From the NCBI GenBank assembly GCA_950097015.1, contig CATNEN010000012.1:1109501-1173500 (forward strand): a stretch of 64,000 nucleotides of DNA. Direction: 5' to 3'. Of the stretch, positions 32,601-45,542 are shown piece by piece (the stretch's first letter is position 1; each line of letters opens with the position of its first letter). The notes under the pieces are model-generated. The model did no database searches. It worked only from the letters and a program-made list of their open reading frames with translations, and was not told the origin of the DNA. The DNA is from Macrostomum hystrix. Taxonomy: Eukaryota; Platyhelminthes; Macrostomidae. The position numbers were made by a program, and so were the translations under genes.

Positions 32601-33738
32601 CAAGCTTCAGAGTGCCCAAGCTTCACAGAAGCTCAAGCTTCAGAGATTTCAAGCTTCAGGGTGCTCAAGCTTCAGAAAGCTCAAGCTTCAGGGTGCACAA
32701 GCTTCAGAGTGCTCAAGCTTCAGAGAGCTCAAGCTTCAGAGAGCTCAAGCTTCAGAGAGCTCAAGCTTCAGAGTGCTCAAGCTTCAGAGAGCTCAAGCTT
32801 CAGAGTGCTCAAGCTTCAGAGAGCTCAAGCTTCAGAGTGCCCAAGCTTCACAGAAGCTCAAGCTTCAGAGATCTCAAGCTTCAGGGTGCTCAAGCTTCAG
32901 AGAGCTCAAGCTTCAGAGTGCCCAAGCTTCACAGAAGCTCAAGCTTCAGAGATTTCAAGCTTCAGGGTGCTCAAGCTTCAGAAAGCTCAAGCTTCAGGGT
33001 GCACAAGCTTCAGAGTGCTCAAGCTTCAGAGAGCTCAAGCTTCAGAGAGCTCAAGCTTCAGAGTGCTCAAGCTTCAGAAAGCTCAAGCTTCAGGGTGCAC
33101 AAGCTTCAGAGTGCTCAAGCTTCAGAGAGCTCAAGCTTCAGAGAGCTCAAGCTTCAGAGTGCTCAAGCTTCAGAGAGCTCAAGCTTCAGAGAGCCCAAGC
33201 TTCACAGAGCTCAAGCTTCAGAGAGCTCAAGCTTCAGAGTGCTCAATCTTTAGAGAGCTCAAGCTTCAGAGAGCCCAAGCTTCACAGAGCTCAAGCTTCA
33301 GAGAGCTCAAGCTTCAGGGTGCTCAATCTTCAGAGAGCTCAAGCTCCAGAGTGCTCAAGCTTCAGATAGCTCAAGCTCCGGAGTGCTCAGTGCTTAAGCT
33401 AGAGAGTGCTCAAGCTTCAGATAGCTCAAGCTCCGGAGTGCCCATAATGAACCATCTTGACTCTTTACTCACTGGCTAAATCGGACTCTTCCAGCGTTGT
33501 AGGAAACACTACTGATCCTGAAGTCGAGCTCAACCATAGCTTCGTCCTGAATTCCGAAAATTTCGTACCGGCTCGACGGGTGCATCATGTAGGCTCTAGC
33601 TGCTTCATATTTCCTGCTTTCTAGCATATCGCGCAGACCTTGACGCATGTTCTTGCGCAACCTGGACGGAGACGGTTCCTTCCACTCGATGGCTTCGGCA
33701 AAGTCAACAACAAGCACCTTTTCCGCGTTGTCATCCAT
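29660..33738 (-). CDS. Pseudokinase-like protein, four exons
   Basis: Exons on the minus strand: 33738-33473, 32171-31923, 31844-31352, 30160-29660. All GT-AG and in phase; 502 residues. The C-lobe pattern of a protein kinase is visible. The position of HRD reads LNR (GISLNRMSTESVMI), so the catalytic Asp is absent. DFG reads DFL (VLTDFL), while the APE motif (WLAPEF) and DVWxFG (RVDVWNFGAFVLM) are kept. A late helix (SIAMAESPSRRPTLRILQ) has the usual conserved Arg. The N-lobe is divergent and shows no glycine loop. A Gln-rich, low-complexity tail follows. Loss of HRD-Asp and DFG-Gly means catalysis is unlikely; a scaffold role is expected by analogy. I cannot assign the family; PEAK-type or STRAD-type pseudokinases are possibilities. 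Introns 1 and 3 contain minisatellites. Confidence 0.75.
30280..31262 (-). mobile_element. tRNA-derived SINE split by a minisatellite, in pseudokinase intron 3
   Basis: The body lies at 30290-30412 and the head at 31186-31262 (minus strand: GGCAGAGCGGTTAACGCG as A box, GAGCTCGATTCC as B box). In the undivided copy at 11301-11463 these parts are adjacent. Here about 770 bp of 16-bp repeats separates them. Confidence 0.7.
30424..31186. repeat. 16-bp minisatellite inside a SINE
   Basis: About 48 copies of GCTCAAGCTCCAGAGT with variants (CTTCACAGA, CTCCAGGGT). All plus-strand frames are open through it by chance of the motif, which explains three overlapping long frames. Confidence 0.95.
32300..33440. 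repeat. 16-bp minisatellite in pseudokinase intron 1
   Basis: About 70 copies of GCTCAAGCTTCAGAGT, the same family as the array at 30424-31186 but with CTTCAG dominating. A block of about 300 bp is duplicated within it (near 32500-32720 and 32800-33030). Confidence 0.95.
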
Positions 33739-35162
33739 TGTTTCGTTAACACAGATTTGCTTTTTGTTAATTCGTTAACAAACATCGAAGTGAGTTGTAT
33801 GCAGTGAGACAAAATGTTTTTCTACCAAGCACATTACCTTCTTTCTCCTTGAATGCCATAGATATTTTCGTTAGCGTAGGCTAGCCTAACCAAGGACTAC
33901 TATATCTAGCACATGTATTTGCTTTGAAATATGCAGTTATTGTCATTGACTATTATTGACTCTGCCACCCCACATCCGCTTAATGGAGCTCAATGGAATC
34001 GAGCTCAGGGACCTTGGTGCGAGAGGCAGACTGCTGTGCCACTCACCCCCCGTGATTTTACCATAGACATTTTCAAATCGTACATTCTTCATCGCGCGTC
34101 CTGCATTTCAGCCTTCTGCAGCCTCAGCATATTGGTATAAGCTTCAACTGGTGTTCTTGTAGCCAAGCACATTTCCTTGGACTTCGCACGGGCCAGCCAG
34201 CTGTGTTATTTCAGTTAAAATCTAATCTTTATATGGCCGATCAGCCTTCTATTAAACACATCGCTAACTAAACACTAAGCGAACACGCGCGCGAAGTTGT
34301 TGCAAATTGAAACAGCTTTAACAGCTTTGGGATGAATCGACTATACAGTGGATCCTGGAGGGATGCTACAGGATGTGTTTAAACGGCTGAGCCATAGGCT
34401 TCAACTAGCAGCAACTCCATCTAACATTGGTGATGGCGATCTTTTCACTCGCTCTGCGGGTTACATAAGCAGTTTGAAATACAGGAAGCTGGGAAAGCAT
34501 TGGTCACTAGTCAAATCACTCCCAGCACTGGCAGGTTACAAACTATAATGATCCAAATCCAAGAATATTGATGTGTTTCATATCAGAGAAGTCAATCAAC
34601 ACGACCTAAAAATATTGTAACAGGAGAATTTATTTCTCGTCGTCGGCCGGTGGTCGGGTGAAGAGTTTGCTTCTGATCAGACGGATCTCGAGAAAATAAA
34701 CAAGGACCATTCTGTCTGAGTTTCATGTTTCATGGGTCCATTTTTGGACAGTTGGTTTTCATCAGAGTCAGCTGTTCTCAGAGCTTGGAGTAGCAACATC
34801 AGGACTGGATCATCCGTAATCATGATTCCACTGTCATCGATATGTCACAATGAGCCCAATCTAAATTTCAGTTGTCAAGATGGACACGTTTGTGGCGGTG
34901 ACTTATCAGTTAAGTTCAGGGGACTGTTTTGCATTTCACACCAGAGTCAGAGTCCGGGTGTCTCCAAATGATCTCCCAACCAGACCATCGAATCCCTGCA
35001 GTCGAGCCCTCCCTTTTTCGCTATTTAGATGCAGCAGTAGCCATTGTTACGTAATCAACATCGCAAATTCCAATGCTAGATCAGGCAACCCTGCATGGGC
35101 AGCTGCTGCTGAGGCTTCTCTCTAACACCCCAACCAGTCCTTGCGAATGATCCAACAGGGGG

Positions 35163-35199
<37 letters not shown>

Positions 35200-35905
35200 A
35201 AAATAGAGGCTAAAATTTGCTAGTTGTCCTGACCCGACTTACTCTCCGCTCTCTCCTTACCAGATAGGCGTGTGAATTAGAAAGCGTTGGCTTGCTTGGC
35301 CAGGCCTTTAGTCCGGTCACTGTGGCAACATTTTAACACTTCAATTATTCTCCCCTTACAGCCCACCCCACTTCGAGATCCCATTCTGGGCTCTGCTGAT
35401 GACGGAGGGGCTATTTAAGAGATGCGGAGAGCCTACGCGGACTGATGAGGCTCGCTAAAGGCTATTCAACCCCCTCCCGTCTGTAACCATCTCGCCGGAT
35501 CTCCCAATCTGGCAGCCTCTACTCCCTACTCCCCGGGAGGTGCTGGGGAAAATGAAAGGAGAGGCGCGAAGTCACTTGGCAACTGTTGTCCGGCGGCGAT
35601 TAATTCTTTAACGCCGTGGGGAGTTAAGAGCTTTGGGTGGGGAGGTGGCAGGCTGGGTCGATCTGCGGGGATCGGATACTGACTTTGACATCAACACCGC
35701 TTGGTAGGGATGCTAGGATAGCATTCAACTTTGAAAGGCTTACAATGAACAATTAGGAATAATTTATTGGCTTCATCTCGATTCTTCAATCTTCACTTTA
35801 GTCAAGGTTTCAGAAAATGGAGTTTAATTCGCAAAAAATTGGGAATCTCAAAAAAGGTAAATATTGAAGCAGAAGTTCACATATTGACTTATTGTGCTTG
35901 TAAAA
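33739..35905. other. Intergenic region with a SINE head and a (CTG)n tract
   Basis: No gene supported. A SINE head on the minus strand lies at 33985-34050 (GAATCGAGCTCAGGGACCTT). A (CTG)10 run lies at 35163-35192. Short plus-strand frames at 34348-35125 have no recognisable domain or splice-linked continuation. Confidence 0.5.
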
Positions 35906-35909
35906 TCAA

Positions 35910-38622
35910 TAAATAGTTCATCTACAGAGTTCTAGTAGATCTATCACTAATTCATCTACAGAGTTATTGTAGATCTATAACTAGTTCATCTACAGAGTTC
36001 TAGTAGATCTATAACTAGTTCATCTACAGAGTTCTTCTAGATCTATCACTAGTTCATCTACAGAGTTCTTGTAGATCTATCACTAGTTCATCTACAGAGT
36101 TCTTGTAGATCTATCACTAGTTCATCTACAGAGTTCTTGTAGATCTATCACTAGTTCATCTACAGAGTTCTTGTAGATCTATAACTAGTTCATCTACAGA
36201 GTTCTAGTAGATCTATAACTAGTTCATCTACAGAGTTCTTCTAGATCTATCACTAGTTCATCTACAGAGTTCTTGTAGATCTATCACTAGTTCATCTACA
36301 GAGTTCTTGTAGATCTATCACTAGTTCATCTACAGAGTTCTTGTAGATCTATCACTAGTTCATCTACAGAGTTCTTGTAGATCTATAACTAGTTCATCCA
36401 CAGAGTTCTTGTAGATCTATCACTAGTTCATCTACAGAGTTCTTGTAGATCTATAACTAGTTCATCCACAGAGTTCTTGTAGATCTATCACTAGTTCATC
36501 TACAGAGTTCTTGTAGATCTATCACTAGTTCATCTACAGAGTTCTTGTAGATCTATCACTAGTTCATCTACAGAGTTCTTGAAGATCTATAACTAGTTCA
36601 TCTACAGAGTTCTTGAAGATATATAACTAGTTCATCTACAGAGTTCTTGAAGATCTATAACTAGTTCATCTACAGAGTTCTTGTAGATCTATCACTAGTT
36701 CATCTACAGAATTCTTGAAGATCTATAACTAGTTCATCTACAGAATTCTTGTAGATCTATCACTAGTTAATCTACAGAGTTCTTGAAGATCTATAACTAG
36801 TTCATCTACAGAGTTCTTGTAGATCTATCACTAGTTCATCTACAGAATTCTTGAAGATCTATAACTAGTTCATCTACAGAGTTCTTGTAGATCTATCACT
36901 AGTTCATCTACAGAGTTCTTGAAGATCTATAACTAGTTCATCTACAGAGTTCTTGTAGATCTATCACTAGTTCATCTACAGAATTCTTGAAGATCTATAA
37001 CTAGTTCATCTACAGAATTCTTGTAGATCTATCACTAGTTAATCTACAGAGTTCTTGAAGATCTATAACTAGTTCATCTACAGAGTTCTTGTAGATCTAT
37101 CACTAGTTCATCTACAGAATTCTTGAAGATCTATAACTAGTTCATCTACAGAGTTCTTGTAGATCTATCACTAGTTCATCTACAGAGTTCTTGAAGATCT
37201 ATAACTAGTTCATCTACAGAGTTCTTCTAGATCTATCACTAGTTCATCTACAGAGTTCTTGTAGATCTATCACTAGTTCATCTACAGAATTCTTGAAGAT
37301 CTATAACTAGTTCATCTACAGAGTTCTTGTAGATCTATCACTAGTTCATCTACAGAGTTCTTGAAGATCTATAACTAGTTCATCTACAGAGTTCTTCTAG
37401 ATCTATCACTAGTTCATCTACAGAGTTCTTGTAGATCTATCACTAGTTCATCTACAGAATTCTTGAAGATCTATAACTAGTTCATCTACAGAGTTCTTGT
37501 AGATCTATCACTAGTTCATCTACAGAGTTCTTGAAGATCTATAACTAGTTCATCTACAGAGTTCTTCTAGATCTATCACTAGTTCATCTACAGAGTTCTT
37601 GTAGATCTATCACTAGTTCATCTACAGAGTTCTTGTAGATCTATCACTAGTTCATCTACAGAGTTCTTGTAGATCAATAACTAGTTCATCCACAGAGTTC
37701 TTGTAGATCTATCACTAGTTCATCTACAGAGTTCTTGTAGATCTATCACTAGTTCATCTACAGAGTTCTTGAAGATCTATAACTAGTTCATCTACAGAGT
37801 TCTTGTAGATCTATAACTAGTTCATCTACAGAGTTCTTCTAGATCTATCACTAGTTCATCTACAGAGTTCTTGTAGATCTATCACTAGTTCATCTACAGA
37901 GTTCTTGTAGATCTATCACTAGTTCATCTACAGAGTTCTTGTAGATCAATAACTAGTTCATCCACAGAGTTCTTGTAGATCTATCACTAGTTCATCTACA
38001 GAGTTCTTGTAGATCTATCACTAGTTCATCTACAGAGTTCTTGAAGATCTATAACTAGTTCATCTACAGAGTTCTTGTAGATCTATAACTAGTTCATCTA
38101 CAGAGTTCTAGTAGATCTATCACTAGTTCATCTACAGCGTTCTTGTAGATCTATCAATAGTTCATCTACAGAGTTCTTGAAGATCTATAACTAGTTCATC
38201 TACAGAGTTCTTGTAGATCTATAACTAGTTCATCTACAGAGTTCTTGTAGATCTATAACTAGTTCGTCTACAGAGTTCTAGTAGATCTATCACTAGTTCA
38301 TCTACAGAGTTCTTGAAGATCTATCACTAGTTCATCTACAGAGTTCTTGTAGATCTATAACTAGTTCATCTACAGAGTTCTAGTAGATCTATCACTAGTT
38401 CATCTACAGCGTTCTTGTAGATCTATCAATAGTTCATCTACAGAGTTCTTGAAGATCTATAACTAGTTCATCTACAGAGTTCTTGTAGATCTATAACTAG
38501 TTCATCTACAGAGTTCTTGTAGATCTATAACTAGTTCGTCTACAGAGTTCTAGTAGATCTATCACTAGTTCATCTACAGAGTTCTTGAAGATCTATCACT
38601 AGTTCATCTACAGAATTCTCAT
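35910..38622. repeat. 34-bp minisatellite with internal dyad symmetry
   Basis: About 80 copies of TAGTTCATCTACAGAGTTCT followed by TGTAGATCTATCAC. ATCTAC and GTAGAT face each other around AGAGTTCTT, so each unit can form a small hairpin. Variants (TTGAAGATC, TTCTAGATC, AGAATTC) recur at fixed intervals, showing multi-unit duplication blocks. Confidence 0.97.
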
Positions 38623-38630
38623 TTAATTTC

Positions 38631-40255
38631 ATAGATTTCATTCTAACGTCCATAAATCATTTGTTTTTGGAATTATTATCTAAAAGGTGGCATTAATCCC
38701 TATCACTAAATGCCCGTTGTTGACACCCAGTTTATTTTCGGTCACGGTTAATCCGACACCGCAGATTATCGGTTGGAGCCAAGCCGATATCAGGAGTTGC
38801 CCAACTGACCCTGTGTTAATCTCCGTCGCAAACTGCTGCTGCTGCTGCTGCTGCATTTCCTTAAATGACCGCCCAACGAATGAAACAAACAATTGGAATA
38901 ATGACGGAAATCCTCTAACCAGTTGGCCGGGATTGTAACTCGATATGCCCAGCCAATCTACTGCTAATCCACACAGATTGGGATACAAAGCTAGGCCAAA
39001 CTAAAATCCCCCCCCCACTGCTAAACGAGTAGGAATCGCAGGGCCAAGCAATGTATCGTCTGTCATTCTATCGTGACCTACGTGACCCGTGTGCCACCAC
39101 CTCCGCCGCAGCCGAGCTCACAGGCTCAACAAAGGCAGAGTTGTGATCCCCCGGTAAAAAAACCTGATCCCCAGAACCCCTGCACGCTCAATTCAACATT
39201 GTACAGATTTTAAATCCCCATTAAGTAATAAGTTCGGGAAGCGCTGTCTGCTCATAGGTCTATTTTTCCCATATCCCCCATGATACAATGCATACGATTG
39301 AAGATGAAAATGAAAAAAAACGGACGAATCCCGGAAACGAATGAAAACCGCCGATTTGTAATCTCGCCGCGTGCGGGTCTCTATGTAATTCACCGCTCGT
39401 TTTTTTTTAAAGCTGAATTTTAAGCCAACTGAAAGCAGCCTCGAGATCGACTTTTATTCGCCCAGAGGAAAAAAAACAACTGGAAAACAAAATCTGTGGG
39501 TGGGCTCAAGAGTTGACGAGCTCGCGTGCCTGCGACAATAACACGATGAGCCATGACTTGGGGATATGCGGAGCGGGGAATAGCGGGGGACCCGGTTGCG
39601 TCATCGGAGATTGGGGAAATGAGGAGAGCTCTAAGCATGGATGGAAGGAATGGGAATGGGAAATGGGGATAATTTTTCGCACTCTGGGAAGCGTCAGAGC
39701 CTCAGTATGATGCCTGAGCAATGATACTCTGCAATCTGCGTGAGCCTGCGGAGGCGAGAAATATAGACTTGAGATTGGGGACGCAGTGGGAGTTGATGAA
39801 GCTGTGGGATTTGTAGGGCCAGACGGGGGATTCAGACAGCGATGAATTAATGATGCTTCCTAACAACACCGGATTGTATTTATTCAGCGCTGCTGAGAGC
39901 TCGAAAACTTCAGCAAGCTGAATTTCGAGTTGACTCCTAAGATAAAATTGAGAAATTGTCTCATTGGCTGTGTTTTCATTGTTGCTACGGAGTTTGTGTT
40001 GCGTATAGCATTGGATTGGGGCCAATAATTACATTTTTAATTGACTAGCACTTCAGCCAGCCAGCCTATAAGACTCAATTTTGTCAATATTTCTGAGGTT
40101 TGGAATGTGAGCATACAAACAGAAAATTATAAAAATTGTCGAAAAATATACCTGGAGAAAGATTGTAACCACTTCTCAACTTCAGCCTGTCAGTCAGGTT
40201 AACGCCGCGGTTTCTTATTATTTTAAAAGCTGAAGACAGCCTCGCATCCGAAAAC
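38631..40255. other. Intergenic region, no gene seen
   Basis: Contains a (CTG)7 tract near 38835-38855 and homopolymer runs. Short frames on both strands (38680-38988, 39420-40025) lack domains and overlap one another. Confidence 0.5.
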
Positions 40256-40261
40256 TGAGAA

Positions 40262-40810
40262 AGTGAGGGGGAGAGAGTGGGGGAAGGAGAGAGTGGGGGA
40301 AGGAGAGAGTGGGGGAAGGAGAGAGTGGGGGAAGGAGAGAGTGGGGGAAGGAGAGAGTGGGGGAAGGAGAGAGTGGGGGAAGAGGAGAGTAGAGGAAGGA
40401 GAGAGTGGGGGAGTTAGAGAGTGTGGGAGGGAGAGACTGGGGGATGGAGAGAGTGGGGGAAGGAGAGAGTGGGGGAGGGAGAGAGTGGGGGAAGAAGAGA
40501 GTGGGGGAGGGAGAGAGTGGGGTAAGGAGAGAGTGGGGGAGGGAGAGAGTGGGGGAGGGAGAGAGTGGGGGAAGAAGAGAGTGGGGGAAGAAGAGAGTGG
40601 GGGAAGGAGAGAGTGGGGGAGGGAGAGAGTGGGGGAAGAAGAGAGTGGGGGAGGGAGAGAGTGGGGTAAGGAGAGAGTGGGGTAGGGAGAGAGTGGGGTA
40701 AGGAGAGAGTGGGGTAGGGAGAGAGTGGGGGAAGGAGAGAGTGGGGGAAGGAGAGAGTGGGGTAGGGAGAGAGTGGGGGAGGGAGAGTGGGGGATGGAGA
40801 GAGTGTGAGA
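40262..40810. repeat. 16-bp purine-rich minisatellite
   Basis: About 34 copies of GAGAGTGGGGGAAGGA with GGGAGG and GAAGAA variants. It is an almost pure purine strand over 0.5 kb, so it has triplex-forming potential. The Ser-Pro-Leu-rich minus frames are artefacts. Confidence 0.95.
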
Positions 40811-42600
40811 GTGAGAATGAGGAAGGGAGGAGACTTACGAAGTTGACTTTCGCTGTCAAAGCGGCACGCGGCAAATAGTATGCATTGGGAATTAAAAAAG
40901 AGGTTCTTAGAGCCGCACGTCACCTTTGTTTGAGCTCGTGAGAGAAGGATCCGTTTGGCCCATACGGTGCAGTGACTGAGTGGATGACCAAATGTTTCAG
41001 GTCTACATGCCAGGCCTCACTAATAAAAGAAGAGTAAAGGAAAAAGAAGAGAAACAATAAAATGGTAAAAGAGGGAGAGAAGGATCAGAGACGGGCAGCC
41101 CACCAATGTCCAGTTATGTGTGCATAGGAGTGAAATGACGAAAGTAGGCGGAGCGGAGACCCCGTGGGGAGTTGGTGAGGCGGAGCTTGGCCAAGTGGGT
41201 CCCGCCCCGGCAAACATGGCTGACGCATGAGAATTCTTGAGCACACTTGAACAGCGAGCATAGAGAGTTCTCTGATGCGCACTCAGGAATATTCGATGTC
41301 TGCTAAAGTTTTCTAGAAACTTTAATTCGACCCGCTGACTGTTGAGCTTCGCCGATTAGGTCACTCCAGTTATAGCTTAAATAGAACAAAACGGTCAGCA
41401 AGACACAATGATACCCGGAGCGCAATGCAATCACGATCTGGAGCATGCCGGGCATTAGCCTTCGCAACTATTCAACAATGAATAGTGTGTTAAGATACGG
41501 TGTATCTCTCTTGGTGTTGTTAACAAGTGTGGCGCCTACAAAATGCCCAAGCAGCAAAATTCCTGTGGTACACACTTGCTGACGTATTAATCAAGCCTAA
41601 ACCAATGGCTTCGGGCTCAATCATGAATTTGATTATCTTCCATGGCTATGACGATTATTTAGCAATTAACTAGGCGCAATAATTCAATTGTCAGACTGCC
41701 AAAGGCCTGTTTTACTTCTTCTAATTTCTTCTTGTTGTTATGCAGTACCAGATAGGAAAAAAACAACTTTTCTCTCCTTCAATTCCTCCGAGTAAGCTAT
41801 ACAGTTCTGGGAAGAAAGATAAATGTGATTCGAAGCGGAAATTTTCTCCTAATTAACGGGCAGCAATGGGGAGTGAGTCTGTCAGGGTTTTGTGTCACGG
41901 TGGTTGAAGGCCTGTCAGCGAGCTCTGCCCGGCTCTCCTCGATACTAAATTAGGTTGAGCATGTTTTTTCTCTCTTCCTATACTCTTGTTTTTTTTATCC
42001 TCACGACAGGGCATCATCATCCAAATATCCCCCTTGATAGAAATATCCCATAGGATCTGCCCCTTGATTTATTTCCACCATCCCTGTCTCAGCATCCCGA
42101 ATCTGACCGGGTGAGGCCGAAGCACATAGGGATTGATATCTAGTCTGTAATGGGGATAACTGACTAAAAACTTAATTCCCATGCGAATTCTTAATGAAAG
42201 GGAAGCCTCACATACAGGCACCGGGCTTACTGTCTTCCATGTCAGTAGGACTCAGTGTCCGAGTCTCTACTCAAGGCTTAGACCTAATCACAAATTTGAC
42301 AGGCCTGTATATTGCCATATGAGACCATAGCAGTGTTGATCACCTAGGCACGTTGGCAGTTCGGCTGGAATTCTCGGCTCATTTCAATATGAATTCGTGA
42401 GTTTGCTCACATAACTTTTCTGGCACGATGTTGGATTTGACTGCTTAATTAGCTGTTCAGGGATTTCCGAATGATTACAAACTGAAATTTTACACCATTT
42501 ATGTTTTATGGGCGGACTTTTCTCGTAAATAAATATTTAACACAATAAATGTAAGATATAGAGTCTAGCAAAATGCTGCAGACATGTAATTGCGAATCTA
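40811..42600. other. Intergenic region, no gene seen
   Basis: Mixed composition with stops in all frames. Nothing coding, no clear RNA gene and no transposon ends recognised. Confidence 0.5.
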
Positions 42601-42605
42601 ACTAT

Positions 42606-43440
42606 GATTCCAGCTAGAGTTCTGGTTACTGTTCCAGCTAGAGTTCTGGTTACTGTTCCAGCTAGAGTTCTGGCTACTGTTTCAGCTAGAGTTCTGGCTA
42701 CTGTTCCAGCTAGAGTTCTGGTTACTGTACCAGCTAGAGTTCTGGCTACTGTTCCAGCTAGAGTTCTGGTTACTGTTCCAGCTAGAGTTCTGGCTACTGT
42801 TTCAGCTAGAGTTCTGGCTACTGTTCCAGCTAGAGTTCTGGTTACTGTACCAGCTAGAGTTCTGGCTACTGTTCCAGCTAGAGTTCTGGTTACTGTACCA
42901 GCTAGATTTCTGGCTACTGTTCCAGCTAGAGTTCTGGTTACTGTTCCAGCTAGAGTTCTGGCTACTGTTCCAGCTAGAGTTCTGGCTACTGTTCCAGCTA
43001 GATTTCTGGCTACTGTTCCAGCTAGAGTTCTGGCTACTGTTCCAGCTAGAGTTCTGGCTACTGTTCCAGCTAGAGTTCTGGTTACTGTTCCAGCTAGAGT
43101 TCTGGTTACTGTTCCAGCTAGATTTCTGGCTACTGTTCCAGCTAGAGTTCTGGCTACTGTTCCAGCTAGAGTTCTGGTTACTGTTCCAGCTAGAGTTCTG
43201 GCTACTGTTCCAGCTAGAGTTCTGGTTACTGTTCCAGCTAGATTTCTGGCTACTGTTCCAGCTAGAGTTCTGGTTACTGTTCCAGCTAGAGTTCTGGCTA
43301 CTGTTCCAGCTAGAGTTCTGGCTACTGTTCCAGCTAGAGTTCTGGCTTACTGTTCCAGCTAGAGTTCTGGCTACTGTTCCAGCTAGAGTTCTGGCTACTG
43401 TTCCAGCTAGAGTTCTGGCTACTGTTCCAGCTAGAGTTTT
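42606..43440. repeat. 24-bp minisatellite
   Basis: About 35 copies of GTTCCAGCTAGAGTTCTGGC plus TACT. It is open in one plus frame as an 8-residue repeat (VPARVLAT); with no flanking coding sequence I treat it as non-coding. Confidence 0.95.
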
Positions 43441-45149
43441 CCAGCTTCAGTGATAATTAAATGGCTGCAACTCAGCTATGGCACTAGTCGAATGACGGTC
43501 ATAGCGCAATGACAAGCGCAGCTGATTGCGCAACTGAGCACCCGCTGGTACAGTTTTGAGCACAGTTGGAACAGCTCAGAATTGAGCAGTAATTAATGCT
43601 AGCTAAGATAGAGCCAGGAGTTCAGTCTGCATTGTGGATTCCCAGGGGTTTTCCGATCAATTTTAGACAACCTTTTCTCAAAAATTCTCATCTACCCGCC
43701 GTTTTATTTTTCTTATTCTCAAATTTGAGCACAGAATGAATGAGAAAACAGAGTTGAGAATATCTTTGAGTTTTGGCTCAGCACTGAATCATTTCTGAAG
43801 AATCGAGAGCGTGAATAGAATGGTGAGAAGACCGGATGTCGAGGAAGTGGAGTTCGCCCCGTCCCTATCCCGTCTTCCCATATTTCAATCCCATAAATAG
43901 TTTTCTCCTCATTCCTATTGTTCGTCGGTTTCAAATTGCAGACCAACGAAAATTGTTCTCAAATTTCTTGAAGAGCGAAGCGCACCCCGCCTAATATTCT
44001 TCAGCTGGGGAAGCGCATTCGCACCTTATGGTTGCGAGCTTTGAGAGGTTAGAGAAGGACGATTCTCCGCCTAGCCCCCGACACACCAACAAACCCTTCA
44101 TCTCCAGGTGGCAGGCGGAGCTCCCGCCCACGCTCCGACGACCAGACGCCCCCACCCTTCCCCACCCACAAAAAATTTGAGTACCCTCCTCGCCAATGAG
44201 TCCTGAAATTTAGGTTTGTTGGTTGGCGTGCCAGACGTCTGTGTTGGTGGCTGGTGACTATAATTTAGTTCAGGTCATGCAGGTGTGAATGAAGAACTGC
44301 TCAATAATTTATGCCAAAGCGTCATGCCGAATTCGATCGATGAACAATCGTCTACCATAAAAGTCGCTAGTCATGTCTAGCAGTGATGTATATAACTCAG
44401 GCATGCTTGCGTTTGCCATTCTTCTACCAGGTTCAAATGCTGTCAATCAAATGGAAAGTCAATATTCGATATTCATTAGTGAGCAGAAGTTTTGCCATCA
44501 ATAATATTACTTCCGTCGCCCTCACTCTTTTTGGTAAATTAATTTTTTTCGATCTTTATTGTTTTTTGCGATATAGCTCAGGTTTTTTGCCTACTCAAAA
44601 TTTAGTTCCGGAAGTGACGCAATCAATGTAGGCAGTGATTTGTGGTTGAATAAACAAAATACTGAGCATCCGAATGTGAGCACACTTACCATACGCTGCT
44701 GTGTGCTAAGCTATGCTGACAGATAATTATATGTCTGCATGGCTGCTCATTCTGCTGCCAGAAAAGTTGATACAAGCAGGCGGAAACTCTCGCAGAATTT
44801 AGCTCACCATAAAATGCTCCTTCACTCTGTAGACTCAAATTATGTTTGCTCAACACTTCTGCTTATTCTTTTTATCTAATTTGCTCTTTGTCTTGTTTCC
44901 GCCCGGTCTGCACATCTGAGCCATATAGAATCTGCAACAATAAAATGTTTGCTAAATTAATTTCAGTTATAATGAATTCTAAATGGCGGACTAATCTTTT
45001 TCAACATTTTTTATCTGTAGGTAGGTAAAGTCTGGACCGCGGGTCAGATGCGCGCAAAATGATCTTAAATTAAGCCACTGGACCCGTTTCAACACCTCTT
45101 GACTGTCTATCCTGCGTCTTCTCTCCCCTGTCCCCTGCACAGTCTCACC
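43441..45149. other. Intergenic region, no gene seen
   Basis: No domain-bearing frame on either strand. Several small frames (44383-44631, 44846-45028) are AT-rich and without features. Confidence 0.5.
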
Positions 45150-45156
45150 TCTGTAT

Positions 45157-45542
45157 ATCTCATCTCTCCCTGTCTCATCTCTCCCTGTCTCATCTCTCCC
45201 TGTCTCATCTCTCCCTGTCTCATCTCTCCCTGTCTCATCTCTCCCTGTCTCATCTCTCCCTGTCTCATCTCTCCCTGTCTCATCTCTCCCTGTCTCATCT
45301 CTCCCTGTCTCATCTCTCCCTGTCTCATCTCTCCCTGTCTCATCTCTCCCTGTCTCATCTCTCCCTGTCTCATCTCTCCCTGTCTCATCTCTCCCTGTCT
45401 CATCTCTCCCTGTCTCATCTCTCCCTGTCTCATCTCTCCCTGTCTCATCTCTCCCTGTCTCATCTCTCCCTGTCTCATCTCTCCCGTCTCATCTCTCCCT
45501 GTCTCATCTCTCCCTGTCTCATCTCTCCCTGTCTCATCTCTT
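45157..45542. repeat. 15-bp minisatellite
   Basis: About 26 copies of TCTCCCTGTCTCATC, almost perfect apart from one shortened unit near 45481. The unit is five codons long, so both strands are open (ISPCL repeats plus, MRQGE repeats minus). Confidence 0.97.

Noticed and set aside
32283-33479. 398-codon plus frame
   Set aside because: Same 16-bp repeat family, intron 1 of the pseudokinase gene.
34348-35125. Short plus frames that might be exons of another gene
   Set aside because: Phases and splice sites do not link them, and no protein family is recognisable.
42604-43362. 252-codon frame with VPARVLAT repeats
   Set aside because: 24-bp minisatellite without flanking coding exons, signal peptide or unique sequence.
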